NCBI GenBank assembly: GCA_016223165.1
Contig: JACRPO010000009.1
Span: 1,054,001-1,118,000, forward strand
From: Burkholderiales bacterium
GTDB lineage: Bacteria > Pseudomonadota > Gammaproteobacteria > Burkholderiales > Burkholderiaceae_C
Reading direction: 5' to 3'
DNA: 64,000 nucleotides
The notes under the pieces were generated by a model. It was not told where the DNA came from. It did not search any database and saw nothing but the letters and a program-made list of their open reading frames with translations. Both the position numbers and the translations under genes were made by a program. Positions within the stretch are counted from its first letter, which is position 1, and each line of letters opens with the position of its first letter. Shown piece after piece: positions 9,938 to 18,896 of this stretch.

Positions 9938-12190
9938 TCAGGGCGCGCTGGGTTTCGCCGGCGAGCCTTCGACCGGCACGGTGTCCACCGGTCCGGGCTT
10001 GGCCGGGCCGATGAGCGGGGCCGAGTTGATCGGCATCACCGTGCTCGGTGTCGGCTGCGCTTCCTGCTGGCGGCTGCGCATCTGCTCATAGCGGTCGACC
10101 GAGAAGCGCGTGCTGGCTTCGGCGTCGCGCATCACCACCGGGCGCAGGAAGACCATCAGGTTCGTACGCCTGCGCGTGCGCGACTCGCTGCGGAAGAGGC
10201 CGCCGACCACCGGGATGTCGCCGAGCAGCGGCACCTTGCTGCGCGTGGTTTCGTAGCGGTCCTCGATGAGGCCGCCGAGCACGAGGATCTGGCCGTCGTC
10301 GACCGTCACCGTGCCTTCGATGGAGCGCTTGGTGGTGGAGGGGCCGGCATTGCTGGTGCCGGCGGCGACGTCGCTCTTGACGCTGCTCTGCTCCTGGAAG
10401 ATGACCATGCGGATGGCACCGTTCTCGCCGATCTGCGGCCTGATGCGCAGCGTGATGCCGACGTCCTTGCGTTCGATGGTCTGGAACGGGTTGGTCGTGG
10501 CACCACCGGTCTGCGTGAACTGGCCGGTGATGAAGGGCACGTTCTCGCCGACGACGATCTTCGCCTCTTCGTTGTCGAGCGTGATCAGGTTCGGCGTGCT
10601 GACGACGTTGGTCGTCGTCTGCGACTGCAGCGCGCGCAGGATGCCGGCGAGCGAGTAGACGCCGCCGTAGTTGCGCAGCAGGGCGATGTTCAGGCCCTGG
10701 CCGATCTGCGACACCGCCGTGGCGGCGTTGCCGGTGGCCGCCGCGCCGGTGATGCTGATGATGTTGCCGGAGGAGCCGAAGTTGGTGCCGGTGGCGACGC
10801 CCCACTTGTCGCCGCTCTGGCCGAGCAGGCCTTGCCACTGGAAGCCGAGGTCGACGTTGTCGCCGCCGTCGATCTCGACGATCATGCTCTCGATGTAGAC
10901 CTGCGCGCGCCGCGTGTCGAGCTGGTCGATGAGCGCGCGCACCTGCTTGTACAGCGGCTCGGGCGCCGTGATGATGAGCGAGTTGGTCGACGGGTCGGCC
11001 TGGATGAAGCCGCCGGTGGACGGCGCCGCCGAGGCCGCCACCGGTGTCGTCGCCTGCGTCGCGCCGGCCGCCACGGGTGTCGCCGTGGACACCGGCGTCG
11101 CGCCGGCGCCGCCGGTGGTGGTGCCGCTGGACCCGGCCGGCCCGCCGAGCGCGCTGAAGGCCGCGCGCACGACGGTGGCCAGCTTCACCGCATCGGCATT
11201 CTTCAGGTGCACCACCCACATGCCGCCGCCGGCGCCGATGAGCTGGGTCGGCCGGTCGAGGCGCTCGATGTTGGCCCTCACCTGCGCCAGCCGGGCGGCA
11301 TTGGGGGCGCGCACGATGAGCGCGTTGGCACGCGAGTCGGCGATCACCGTCGTTGCGCCGCCGCCGGCCGCGGCCGGCACGCCGGGCACGCCGGCGCCGC
11401 CGCCATCGGACAGCCGCTGCACGAGCGGCGCGAGGTCGGCCGCCACCGCATGCTGCAAGGTGATGATCTCGACATCGGTGCCCGGGGGCTGGTCGAGCGC
11501 CGCGATGATGCGGCTCATGCGCTGCAGGTTGTCGGCGTAGTCGGTGATGATGAGCGAGTTGCTGCCCGGGTTGGCGTTGATCGTGTTGTTGGCGGTGATG
11601 AGGGGGCGCAGCACCGCCACCAGGTTGTTCGGGTTCTCGTAACGCAGCGGGAAGATCTGCGTGATGATCTGTTCGCCGCGCTGCGGCACCGCGCCCACCG
11701 AGACGGTGCCAGCCTGCAGCTTGGCGTCGGCTTCGGGCACCACCTTCAGCAGGCCGCTGTTCTCGACCACGGCGAAACCGAGGCCGCGCAGTGCCGACTG
11801 GTAGCCCGAGAAGGCCTGCGCGATGGTCTGCGGCTGTTCGCTGTAGACGGTGATCTGGCCGCGCACGCGCGGGTCGACGACGATCGGGCGCTCGAGCATG
11901 GCCGCGAAGGCGCGCGTGACGGCCTCGATGTCGGCATTGACGAAGTTGACCGTGACGGTGGCGGCGCGCGGCGCGCGCGGGGTGGCGCGCGGCGCCGACG
12001 GCGCTGAAGCGGCGGCCCCCGGCGCCTGCGCCGCTGCCGGCATGCCGACCCCTGCGGCCGCGAGTGCCGCGGCGAGCAGGCCTCGCGACGCCAGCCGACT
12101 CAGCGCGGCTTGCGGCGCGGCCTCGGGCGTGGCCTGGGTCCGGGCCTGGGCCGGGCCGAGGGAGTGGGGCAAGCTTCGCTTCATGGTCAT
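9938..12190 (-). CDS. gspD: Type II secretion system outer-membrane secretin GspD
   Basis: A 750-residue secretin forming the outer-membrane pore. The start at ATG 12190 overlaps the gspN stop (ATGA). A signal sequence ends near GMPAAAQA. N0 (VTVNFVNADIEAVTRAFAAM) and the N1-N3 domains follow, then the secretin core with VVSTPNLITLDNEEAKIVVG and VTVDDGQILVLGGLI. Between N2 and N3 (nt about 11005-11145) lies an Ala/Gly/Thr-rich, clearly non-globular insert. The C-terminus after the last core strand is short and Pro-rich, with no recognisable pilotin-binding S domain, so targeting may not need a GspS pilotin (inference). Confidence 0.96.
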   Translation of the reverse strand: MTMKRSLPHSLGPAQARTQATPEAAPQAALSRLASRGLLAAALAAAGVGMPAAAQAPGAAASAPSAPRATPRAPRAATVTVNFVNADIEAVTRAFAAMLERPIVVDPRVRGQITVYSEQPQTIAQAFSGYQSALRGLGFAVVENSGLLKVVPEADAKLQAGTVSVGAVPQRGEQIITQIFPLRYENPNNLVAVLRPLITANNTINANPGSNSLIITDYADNLQRMSRIIAALDQPPGTDVEIITLQHAVAADLAPLVQRLSDGGGAGVPGVPAAAGGGATTVIADSRANALIVRAPNAARLAQVRANIERLDRPTQLIGAGGGMWVVHLKNADAVKLATVVRAAFSALGGPAGSSGTTTGGAGATPVSTATPVAAGATQATTPVAASAAPSTGGFIQADPSTNSLIITAPEPLYKQVRALIDQLDTRRAQVYIESMIVEIDGGDNVDLGFQWQGLLGQSGDKWGVATGTNFGSSGNIISITGAAATGNAATAVSQIGQGLNIALLRNYGGVYSLAGILRALQSQTTTNVVSTPNLITLDNEEAKIVVGENVPFITGQFTQTGGATTNPFQTIERKDVGITLRIRPQIGENGAIRMVIFQEQSSVKSDVAAGTSNAGPSTTKRSIEGTVTVDDGQILVLGGLIEDRYETTRSKVPLLGDIPVVGGLFRSESRTRRRTNLMVFLRPVVMRDAEASTRFSVDRYEQMRSRQQEAQPTPSTVMPINSAPLIGPAKPGPVDTVPVEGSPAKPSAP

Positions 12191-12972
12191 CCGATCGAAA
12201 TGACGGCATGCGCGCCCTGGCGCCGCCCGATGATGTTCAGGAGGTTGTTCAAGGCCGCCTCCGAGCCCGGCGCGGCGCTCGCCTGGCCGCGAAACCGCAG
12301 CCGCCCGGCGGCGAACTGCCCGTTGCCAGAGAGCTGCAGCGCGCCGGTGGTGGTGGTGAGCAGCACGCTCGTGCCCTCGCGTTGAGCGCCGTCGCCGGCG
12401 AGCGTGAGGCGGTAGCTGCCGAGCATGTCGAGCGTCGAGATGCGCGAGGCGAGCGACTGCAGCTCGAGGTCGGCGCGGCCGCTGAAGGTCCAGCGCCCGC
12501 TCGCGCTCTCGAGCACGATGCCCGGCGTGCTGAACTGCAAGGCGCCGGAAAGCTGCAAGGTGTTCCAGGGCGTGCCGAGGCCGCTCAGCCAGGCCGCGGG
12601 CCACTGCCCGAGCGGGCCGCCGCTGCCCGAGGGAAGCAGTTCGACGCGCAGGCGCCCGAGCCCGGGCACGATGCGCAGCCGCTGTTCGCCCGAGAGGCAG
12701 CAGGCCTGGCGCAGGCGCACCGCGATCGCGAGCCCGTCCATGCCGACGTTCCAGTGCAGGCGGCCGGGCAACGCACTGGCGTCGCGGCTGCCCTCGCCGC
12801 CGGTGAGCACCAGCACCGCGGAGCCGGACCACACGCTGCCGCGTGCATCGCTGAGCATGAAGTAGCCCGCGCTGGCGCTCGACACCATGCCGGCCAGCCA
12901 TGCGGCGGGCGCAAACACGACCAGCGCGAAGAGCGCGCCGAAGGTGGTGCCGAGCGCCAGCCAGCGCTTCAC
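12187..12972 (-). CDS. gspN: Type II secretion system protein GspN
   Basis: A 261-residue bitopic protein of the GspN family, an accessory T2SS component of uncertain role found in only some systems. It has an N-terminal membrane anchor (MVKRWLALGTTFGALFALVVF...), then a periplasmic beta-rich region with ARGSVWSGSAVLVLTGG and LGTPWNTLQLSGAL typical of the family. GTG 12972 is set by the GTGA overlap with gspM, and the stop overlaps gspD. Its place between gspM and gspD is the usual betaproteobacterial order. The sequence is poorly conserved, so the call leans on position and on the short conserved motifs. Confidence 0.88.
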   Translation of the reverse strand: MKRWLALGTTFGALFALVVFAPAAWLAGMVSSASAGYFMLSDARGSVWSGSAVLVLTGGEGSRDASALPGRLHWNVGMDGLAIAVRLRQACCLSGEQRLRIVPGLGRLRVELLPSGSGGPLGQWPAAWLSGLGTPWNTLQLSGALQFSTPGIVLESASGRWTFSGRADLELQSLASRISTLDMLGSYRLTLAGDGAQREGTSVLLTTTTGALQLSGNGQFAAGRLRFRGQASAAPGSEAALNNLLNIIGRRQGAHAVISIG

Positions 12973-13484
12973 GAGCCCGGCCCCATGCCGACGACCACGG
13001 TGCCGGTGAGGCCGGTGCTGCCGCGCGAGAGGTTGGCTTCGATCGTGCGTGCCCGCGCGCCCGAGCGCGCCTCGGCCAGCCAGTCGCGCAGCGCCACGCT
13101 GCCGACACCGGCCACGGTGAGCACGGCACGGTCGCCCTGCACCGCCAGCCGCCCCTTGTCGCCCAGGCGTGCGGTGGCGGCCTTGAGGACGTTGCCGGCC
13201 TGGTCGGCGGGCACCGGCGTCACGCCGCGCAGCTCGCGCGCTTCGGCGGCCAGGCGCTGCATCAGCTGCAGCTGCGTCTCGGCGGCGTCGATCTGCGCCG
13301 GCACCCGCTGCAGCGTGCGCAGCGCCGGCCCCAGCGCCACCCACCACAGCAGCGCCACGGCCACCACCGCGGCCGCGGCGCCGATGAGCCGGCGCTCGCG
13401 CCGCGCCAGCCCCAGCCACCACTGGCGCAGCATGTCGCGCGGCACGCGCGCGGCAGCGGCGAAGGATTCGTTCTCGGTGCTCAT
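12969..13484 (-). CDS. gspM: Type II secretion system protein GspM
   Basis: A 171-residue bitopic inner-membrane protein that partners GspL and stabilises the inner-membrane platform. A short cytoplasmic N-terminus (MSTENESFAAAARV) precedes a single membrane helix (about residues 33-53, LIGAAAAVVAVALLWWVAL). A periplasmic coiled region and a ferredoxin-like domain with VGSVALRDWLAEAR follow. The ATG overlaps the gspL stop, and the stop overlaps the gspN GTG start, so GspL, M and N are translationally coupled. Confidence 0.92.
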   Translation of the reverse strand: MSTENESFAAAARVPRDMLRQWWLGLARRERRLIGAAAAVVAVALLWWVALGPALRTLQRVPAQIDAAETQLQLMQRLAAEARELRGVTPVPADQAGNVLKAATARLGDKGRLAVQGDRAVLTVAGVGSVALRDWLAEARSGARARTIEANLSRGSTGLTGTVVVGMGPGS

Positions 13485-14725
13485 CGACTCCCCGCGCGGC
13501 GCGTGACGACCACGCGCCCCTCGGCAAACTCGGCCGCCAGGCCCGCCGCGGCGAGCCTTTCTCGAAGCTGCTTGACCTGCACCTCGCCCCAGCCGGGCGC
13601 GGCCAGCGTCAGCTTGCCCGGCTCGTAGCGCACCGTGGGCGCCGGCCCGGCGCCATCGGGCCAGGCGGCGGCGGCGGCGCCGAGCAGGGACTCGAAGTCG
13701 CCCTCGCCGGCGCGACCGGCGAGCGAGCGTGCGCGGTCGGTCTCGCGCTGCATCTGCAGCGGTGCATCGAGCACGGTGCGCACGCCCGGGAAGGCGGCGC
13801 GCAGCGTCTCGTTCATCGCCTCGCGCCGGCGCTCCAGCGCCCGCTCCTGGTGCCATGCATAGGCATTGAGGCCGACGAGCTGCATCGCCAGCAGGCCGGC
13901 GAGGCCCCAGCGCACGGCGCGCCATTCGGGCAGCATGAAGCGGCGGCCGACCTCGCGCAGCGCGCGCATGCCGCGGTGGTGCGGCGCCAGCTCGTACTGG
14001 CGCAGGTTGGTGGCGCCGCGGCAGGCGAGCATCGCCCGTTCGGCTTCGGTGAGCACGGCCACGCGCGAGCCGAGCCAGCGTTCGGCATGCGGCGCGGAGG
14101 CGGGCGTGGCCGTCCAGCGCGCCAGTTCGCCGGCGCCGACGACGAGGCCCTTGGCCAGCGCGCCGTCGAGGTTGACGCAGTTGACGCCTTCCTTGCGCGC
14201 GAAGACGAGATAGACGCTGCCCTGGTTGCCGTCACCGGACTCGTCGACGTAGAAGTGGCCCATCGGCTGCGCCACCGGCGCGCTCGCCGGCACGACCTTC
14301 TCGACGTCGGTGCCGGCCGTCTCGAGCGCGGTCAGCACGGCGGTCAGCCAGGGCTTGTGCGTCACCGCCACCCAGCCCGTGCGACCGGGCTGCCCGCCGG
14401 GCGCCAGCACCAGGTGCAGCGCGCCTTCGTCGTCGAGCAGCGTCTCCTCGAGGATGCCCATCAGCGCCGCGCGCAGCTTGGCCGGCGGCGCCTTCGGCAC
14501 CTTGATGCGGTGCCAGCTCACGTCGGCATCGGCGAGCACGACGATGACGCGGTCGGCCTTCGGCAGCAGCGACGCCGCCGTGCGCCCGACCTGGGTGACC
14601 ACGGTGCCGTCGGCGCTGTAGACGAACGAGAAGTCGTCGGGCACGCGCACGCCGGCGCCGGCATCACCGCCCGATTGGGCCGCGATGCGCTCGCGGGGCG
14701 CAAGGACGATGGCGAGAACGGACAT
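13481..14725 (-). CDS. gspL: Type II secretion system protein GspL
   Basis: A 414-residue inner-membrane protein with an actin-like cytoplasmic domain that recruits GspE (about residues 1-250, VVLADADVSWHRIKVP and LMGILEETLLDD). A single membrane helix follows (about 268-288, RWGLAGLLAMQLVGLNAYAW), then a periplasmic ferredoxin-like domain ending VQVKQLRERLAAAGL. The domain plan and length match betaproteobacterial GspL. It starts 83 bp after the gspK stop and overlaps gspM by ATGA. Confidence 0.95.
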   Translation of the reverse strand: MSVLAIVLAPRERIAAQSGGDAGAGVRVPDDFSFVYSADGTVVTQVGRTAASLLPKADRVIVVLADADVSWHRIKVPKAPPAKLRAALMGILEETLLDDEGALHLVLAPGGQPGRTGWVAVTHKPWLTAVLTALETAGTDVEKVVPASAPVAQPMGHFYVDESGDGNQGSVYLVFARKEGVNCVNLDGALAKGLVVGAGELARWTATPASAPHAERWLGSRVAVLTEAERAMLACRGATNLRQYELAPHHRGMRALREVGRRFMLPEWRAVRWGLAGLLAMQLVGLNAYAWHQERALERRREAMNETLRAAFPGVRTVLDAPLQMQRETDRARSLAGRAGEGDFESLLGAAAAAWPDGAGPAPTVRYEPGKLTLAAPGWGEVQVKQLRERLAAAGLAAEFAEGRVVVTRRAGSR

Positions 14726-14808
14726 GACTTGGTCAGTGGGGCTCTTGGAACCGGGGGCTCGTAGTCTGCGTCAGGGACGACCGCGTATTGTGGCTGTCCG
14801 TGTCGCGC

Positions 14809-15804
14809 TCAGCGCGGCTCGGACAGGTTGATTCGTTCACGCCGGCGCACCACCACGTCGGCGTCGCGCCGTTCGACGAGCGAGCGTTCCTCGAGGACGC
14901 GCTCATCCAGGCGCAGGCGGCCGGAGATCACGAACCAGCGCGAGGTGACGGAGATGCGCGCCGCGTCAAGCGGCGTGTTCGGCGGCAACTGCGCGCGCAC
15001 CGCCTCCAGCGACTCGAAAGGCTGGCGCTGGCGCTGCTGCACGAGGCGCTCGGCGGTGCCGAGATCGAGCTTGTCGATGGCGGCGACGATGGCCTCGCGC
15101 GAGGCCGTGTTCACGTTCACCGGCGTGCGCGCGGGCAACAGGGTCACCCAGGGCTCCAGGCGCGCCAGCGTCTCGGGCTCGATGCCCAGCCAGGCGAGGT
15201 CCGCGAGGCGCGCCGGCGCCACCGGCCGTGCGCGCGCGCTGCCGGCCTCGGCCGTGGGCGCCCAGGCGTCGCGCAGCGCCGCCGCGATGCGCTCGGCCGC
15301 GTCCACCGGCGCGCCGGCCAGGTCGACGAGCGCGCGCAACGCCGTCATCTCGGCGGGCTGGATCTTGCCGTCGGGCGCGATGAGGTTGCGCAGGTTCCAG
15401 CGCGCTTGCGCGTCGACGATGCTGCCCGAGAGGAAGGCCTCGGGCCCGCCGTCGGCGTTGTTGTCGCGGTCGGCGGCGAGGAAGGCCGACAGGCGCGCTT
15501 CGGCCAGCGGCGTCGCCCACGGTTCATCGAGGCCGTCGTAGGCCAGCTGCCCGTTTCGCTGGCGCTGCTGGTTGACGCGGTCGTCCTCGCGCAGGATGAG
15601 GCGCGCCCAGTCGAGCGCGCCGGCCAGGATCCAGGCCGATTGCGTGCGCGCGCGCTCGGACGCCTCCACCTGCACGGCACGGTTCTGCTGCCAGACCATG
15701 CCGGAGGCGATGGTGGCGACGATGGTCAGGATGACCATGGCCAGCAGGATGGCCGCACCGCGCGCAGGGCGGCGGCCGAAGCAAGCGGCGCAGCGTCGCT
15801 GCAT
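14809..15804 (-). CDS. gspK: Type II secretion system minor pseudopilin GspK
   Basis: A 331-residue minor pseudopilin that caps the pseudopilus tip with GspI and GspJ. The leader MQRRCAACFGRRPARG is followed by the hydrophobic segment AAILLAMVILTIVATIASGM. As usual for GspK, there is no Glu at +5. The large insert domain is present, with WNLRNLIAPDG and a helix-hairpin-helix-like NVNTASREAIVAAI (T2SSK domain). The ATG at 15804 overlaps the gspJ stop as TGATG. It needs the prepilin peptidase GspO/PilD, which is not encoded in this window. Confidence 0.95.
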   Translation of the reverse strand: MQRRCAACFGRRPARGAAILLAMVILTIVATIASGMVWQQNRAVQVEASERARTQSAWILAGALDWARLILREDDRVNQQRQRNGQLAYDGLDEPWATPLAEARLSAFLAADRDNNADGGPEAFLSGSIVDAQARWNLRNLIAPDGKIQPAEMTALRALVDLAGAPVDAAERIAAALRDAWAPTAEAGSARARPVAPARLADLAWLGIEPETLARLEPWVTLLPARTPVNVNTASREAIVAAIDKLDLGTAERLVQQRQRQPFESLEAVRAQLPPNTPLDAARISVTSRWFVISGRLRLDERVLEERSLVERRDADVVVRRRERINLSEPR

Positions 15805-16562
15805 CAGCCGCCCCCCGCCGGACCGAGCGCGATGTCGCGCGTGAGCGTCTTGCCCTCGAGCGTGACCACCAGGCGTACGGCGGTCGGCAGGGCCTCGACG
15901 GCCACACCGCGCACGCCGCCCGGCGCGGCGGGCGCCGCGGCATCGCCGGTGGACTGCGCATTGGTCCAGGCGCCACCGCGGTGAAAGTAGATCTGCCACT
16001 CGCTCGCACCCTCGGCGAGCGTCAGGTGGCCGGGCTCGTTGCCGAGCAGGCCCTGGCTCGAAACCCACGACTCCTGCAGGTCGGCCAGACGCGTGGTGGT
16101 GGGCCCGACCCAGCGCTGCCACAGCCCCGAGCGCAGCGACCAGGCGACGAGCGTCACACCGGCCTCGGCACGGCGCGTCATGCGCACGGTGCGGCCGTCG
16201 AAGTGCAGTGCCGGCACCGCCTGCGTCTCGTACAGCGCCTGCAGGTCCTGCTCCCACTGCACGACCACCGTGGCCAGCCGCGCCGTGCGGTCGAGCGCCG
16301 CCTTGCTGCCGTCGCGCGCGCGCAAGATGCTGTCCAGCCCCTGCCAGGTGATCGTGGCCAGGATGGCCATCATCAGCATGGCCACCAGCACCTCGACGAG
16401 CGTGAAGCCGCGTGCAGGCGCGTGCGCTGCACGAGGCGCCGGAGGCGCGCGGCGCGCACCACACGCGCGAAGCGCACGACACACACGCGACACCTGAGGC
16501 GCATGAAACACACGAGGCGCGGACGGCGCGCGCCGGAACATCGGGCAACGCTGCCGCGGCAT
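15804..16562 (-). CDS. gspJ: Type II secretion system minor pseudopilin GspJ (unusually long leader)
   Basis: A 252-residue minor pseudopilin. The prepilin cleavage site is APARG|FTLVEVLVAML with Glu at +5. Downstream GspJ features are LDSILRARDG, WEQDLQAL and RSGLWQRWVG. The start TGATG-overlaps gspI at 16562, giving a 52-residue leader that is very rich in Arg, Ala and Pro and contains several Cys. Typical leaders are far shorter. The only in-frame alternative ATG upstream of the cleavage site (residue 8) still leaves a leader of about 45 residues. The leader-coding DNA (about 16410-16562) has short imperfect repeats such as cacgaggcg and cacacgcg. Confidence 0.92.
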   Translation of the reverse strand: MPRQRCPMFRRAPSAPRVFHAPQVSRVCRALRACGARRAPPAPRAAHAPARGFTLVEVLVAMLMMAILATITWQGLDSILRARDGSKAALDRTARLATVVVQWEQDLQALYETQAVPALHFDGRTVRMTRRAEAGVTLVAWSLRSGLWQRWVGPTTTRLADLQESWVSSQGLLGNEPGHLTLAEGASEWQIYFHRGGAWTNAQSTGDAAAPAAPGGVRGVAVEALPTAVRLVVTLEGKTLTRDIALGPAGGG

Positions 16563-16972
16563 CAGAGGCGCCCGAGCACGGTGGAGATGGAGACGATCGT
16601 GCGGCCGGCCTCGTCGAGCACGACTGCGTCGACACGCCGGAAATTCGGGTTCGGCGTCGGCCTCGTGACGAGCTTGCCCTCGAAGCTGCGGCCGAGCTGC
16701 TCGCAGCGGAAGTCGGCGTCGCCGACGCCCGGAAAGGCCCGCGCCAGGCGCATCGCCGTGAGCTGGTTGTCGGCACACCACTGCGCCGCGGTGACGTCGG
16801 CGAGGCGGCCGGCGTTGTCGGTGAGCACGCCGGCGGCGCGCAGGCCGGCGGCGAGCGAGATGGCGACGATGGCCAGCGCCACCAGCACCTCCAACAGCGT
16901 GAAGCCGCGCGCCGCCGGCGACGATGGCCGGCAGAGTCGCTGACTCTTGCGACGCCTGTTGCACACGTTCAC
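16562..16972 (-). CDS. gspI: Type II secretion system minor pseudopilin GspI
   Basis: A 136-residue minor pseudopilin with cleavage site PAARG|FTLLEVLVALAIV and Glu at +5. The conserved GspI region WCADNQLTAMRLARAFP follows. The leader is 23 residues and basic (MNVCNRRRKSQRL). The GTG start at 16972 is fixed by a GTGA overlap with the gspH stop at 16969; the stop overlaps the gspJ start. It forms the tip complex with GspJ and GspK. Confidence 0.94.
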   Translation of the reverse strand: MNVCNRRRKSQRLCRPSSPAARGFTLLEVLVALAIVAISLAAGLRAAGVLTDNAGRLADVTAAQWCADNQLTAMRLARAFPGVGDADFRCEQLGRSFEGKLVTRPTPNPNFRRVDAVVLDEAGRTIVSISTVLGRL

Positions 16973-17586
16973 CGCCCGGCCTCCGCCGCGGCGTCGGCGC
17001 CGGGGTTCACCGCGAAGGGAGCAAGCCCGTCGGTGGAGATCTCGATGCGCCGGTCGTCCAGCCTCAGTACCACGCGCTGCGGCGGCACGATCGCATCCGG
17101 GCCGAGCACGAGCCCTGTGCCGCCAACGACCTGGGCGCTGACACGCGGCTCGAGCCAGTGGCGCGGCATGTTCAGGCTCACCGGCAGGCCGACGAAGCGG
17201 AAGGCCTCGTCCGCCGCGGCGGCGCCGTCACCGAATGCCGAGCCGGGGCGCTCGCCGCCGCCGGGCACCCAGTACACCGGCACGCCGGCGGCGCGCGACT
17301 CGGCCCGTGCGCCTTCGAGCAACGCCGCCAGGCGCGCGCCCTCTTCCTCGAGCTTGGTGGCGGCGCCGTCGCGCAGGGCCAGGCTGACCACACCGGCGCC
17401 GATGGCCACCAGCACCAGCACGACGAGCAGCTCGATCAGCGTGAAGCCGCGGCGCGCGGCAGGCACGAACCCGGCGCGCGATGGCCTCAACGCGGCTGCG
17501 CCCTGGTGAACGCGTGCCGCGAACGCCCGCGGTGCCGGCCGCCGTGGCCGCGCGAGGATCTCACTGCCATGAGCCGACATCGGCAT
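16969..17586 (-). CDS. gspH: Type II secretion system minor pseudopilin GspH (unusually long leader)
   Basis: A 205-residue minor pseudopilin with cleavage site AARRG|FTLIELLVVLVLVA and Glu at +5, then the GspH region KLEEEGARLAALLEGARAESR. From ATG 17586 the leader is 47 residues, Arg/Ala/Pro-rich. ATG 17580 is two codons later and equally possible. The start lies inside the end of gspG (26 bp overlap), while the stop overlaps gspI by GTGA. GspH probably links the GspG fibre to the tip. Confidence 0.92.
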   Translation of the reverse strand: MPMSAHGSEILARPRRPAPRAFAARVHQGAAALRPSRAGFVPAARRGFTLIELLVVLVLVAIGAGVVSLALRDGAATKLEEEGARLAALLEGARAESRAAGVPVYWVPGGGERPGSAFGDGAAAADEAFRFVGLPVSLNMPRHWLEPRVSAQVVGGTGLVLGPDAIVPPQRVVLRLDDRRIEISTDGLAPFAVNPGADAAAEAGR

Positions 17587-18052
17587 TCTTGCCCTCGCCG
17601 CCGGGCTGGCCGTCGGCGCCGAAGCTGAAGACGTCGATCTCGCCTTTCACGCCCGGGTTCAGGAACTGATAGGGCCGGCCCCAGGGGTCGGAAGGCAACT
17701 TGTCGAGATAAGGTTTCCAGTTCGGCGGGACGGCGCCGGCCGTGGGCTTGCGCACCAGCGACTCCAGCCCCTGCTCGGTGCTGGGGTAGCGCTGGTTGTC
17801 CAGGCGGTAGAGCTTCAGCGCCTGCATCAGGTTGTTGACATCGGTGCGCGCCGCGGTGACGCGGGCCTCGTCGGCACGCTCGAGGAAGTTGGGCACGATG
17901 AGGGCGCCGAGCACGCCGATGATGACCAGCACCACCATCAGCTCGATGAGGGTGAAGCCGCGCACCCGCAGGGCCTGCGTGGCGCGCGGATGTCGAAGAG
18001 ACCGGGCGGCGCGAGAGCTCGCGCCGTGGCGGCGATAGAGACTGGAGGTCAT
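17561..18052 (-). CDS. gspG: Type II secretion system major pseudopilin GspG
   Basis: A 163-residue major pseudopilin and first gene of the minus-strand gsp operon. The cleavage site is LRVRG|FTLIELMVVLVIIGVLGALIVP with Glu at +5. The conserved calcium-site region of GspG follows (RYPSTEQGLESLV, YLDKLPSDPWGRPYQFL, FSFGADGQPGGEG). From ATG 18052 the leader is 32 residues. The 78-bp spacer to the divergent gspC presumably carries both promoters; TTCACG-N16-TATCAA on the minus strand (about 18081-18108) is a weak candidate. Confidence 0.96.
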   Translation of the reverse strand: MTSSLYRRHGASSRAARSLRHPRATQALRVRGFTLIELMVVLVIIGVLGALIVPNFLERADEARVTAARTDVNNLMQALKLYRLDNQRYPSTEQGLESLVRKPTAGAVPPNWKPYLDKLPSDPWGRPYQFLNPGVKGEIDVFSFGADGQPGGEGKNADVGSWQ

Positions 18053-18130
18053 GGCAGGGGTGCAACCTTGTCGAGTGCCGCACGATCTTTTGATACGTCG
18101 CGGCCGAGGGGCGTGAATGATAATGGCCGC

Positions 18131-18838
18131 ATGTCTGCACGATGGGCCACTTTCCTCGTCTGGGCCCTCGTGGCCGCGAGTGCCGCGGCCTGGGGTTTGA
18201 AACTCTTCGTGACCGCGCCGAGCGCGCCGCCGCAAGTGGCCGTGGCCGGCCAGTCGCAGCTGCCGCGCGGCGACATCACGCGCGTGCTCGGCGCCGATGC
18301 GCCGCCCGTCGACCCCACGGCCGGCGAATCGCTCGCCGGCGCGCCGGCCGACGCGCGCTTCCAGCTCGTCGGCGTCGTCGCGCCGCGCGGCAGCGAAACG
18401 GCGCGCGGCGGTGTCGCGCTCATCGCCGTCGACGGCAAGCCGGCCAGGGCCTATCGCGTCGGCGCGCTCGTCGACGGCGAGAACATCGTGCAGGCCATCC
18501 GCGCCCGCGGTGCCGACCTCGGCCCTTCGGGCGGCAAGGTGCTGGTGGCGTTGAACATCCCGCCGCCCGCGCCGCCGACCACCGGCACGCTGCCCGACGC
18601 GCGCTCGGCCACGCCGGCGGCGCCGGTCTCGCGCGCAGCGCCGGTGCCTTCACGCGCCGCTCCCGTGGCGCCGCCGCCGGCGGCAGTGCCCACGCCGAGC
18701 GTCGTTCCGCGGCGTGGCATGCCGTCGAACGCGCCCGCGCCGGGCGCAGCGCCCGCGCCGTCGATGCAGGCTGCGCCGCAGGGCCAGGTCGTGCCGCTGC
18801 CCACGGCGCCGGGATCCGCGCAACCGCAGATCCGTTGA
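18131..18838 (+). CDS. gspC: Type II secretion system protein GspC
   Basis: A 235-residue bitopic inner-membrane protein that connects the platform to the GspD secretin. It has an N-terminal membrane segment (about residues 5-28, ATFLVWALVAASAAAWGLKLF) and a homology region (HR domain) with FQLVGVVAPRG, GVALIAVDGKPARAYRVGALVDG. The last 90 or so residues are Pro/Ala-rich and lack a PDZ domain. It is transcribed divergently from the rest of the gsp genes, which is common in this group. ATG 18131 is the only sensible start. Identification rests on the HR-like domain plus context. Confidence 0.9.
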   Translation: MSARWATFLVWALVAASAAAWGLKLFVTAPSAPPQVAVAGQSQLPRGDITRVLGADAPPVDPTAGESLAGAPADARFQLVGVVAPRGSETARGGVALIAVDGKPARAYRVGALVDGENIVQAIRARGADLGPSGGKVLVALNIPPPAPPTTGTLPDARSATPAAPVSRAAPVPSRAAPVAPPPAAVPTPSVVPRRGMPSNAPAPGAAPAPSMQAAPQGQVVPLPTAPGSAQPQIR

Positions 18839-18896
18839 TGGTTCGCTGACGCGCGTCAACGCGGCAAGGCCGGGGACCCGGGATCTTCGGCCGATC

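Noticed and set aside
9902-12007. A 2.1-kb open plus-strand frame opposite gspD
   Set aside because: No domain, no ribosome-binding site and antisense to a clear secretin gene; repeated Asp/Val/Gly-rich text is the mirror of gspD codons.
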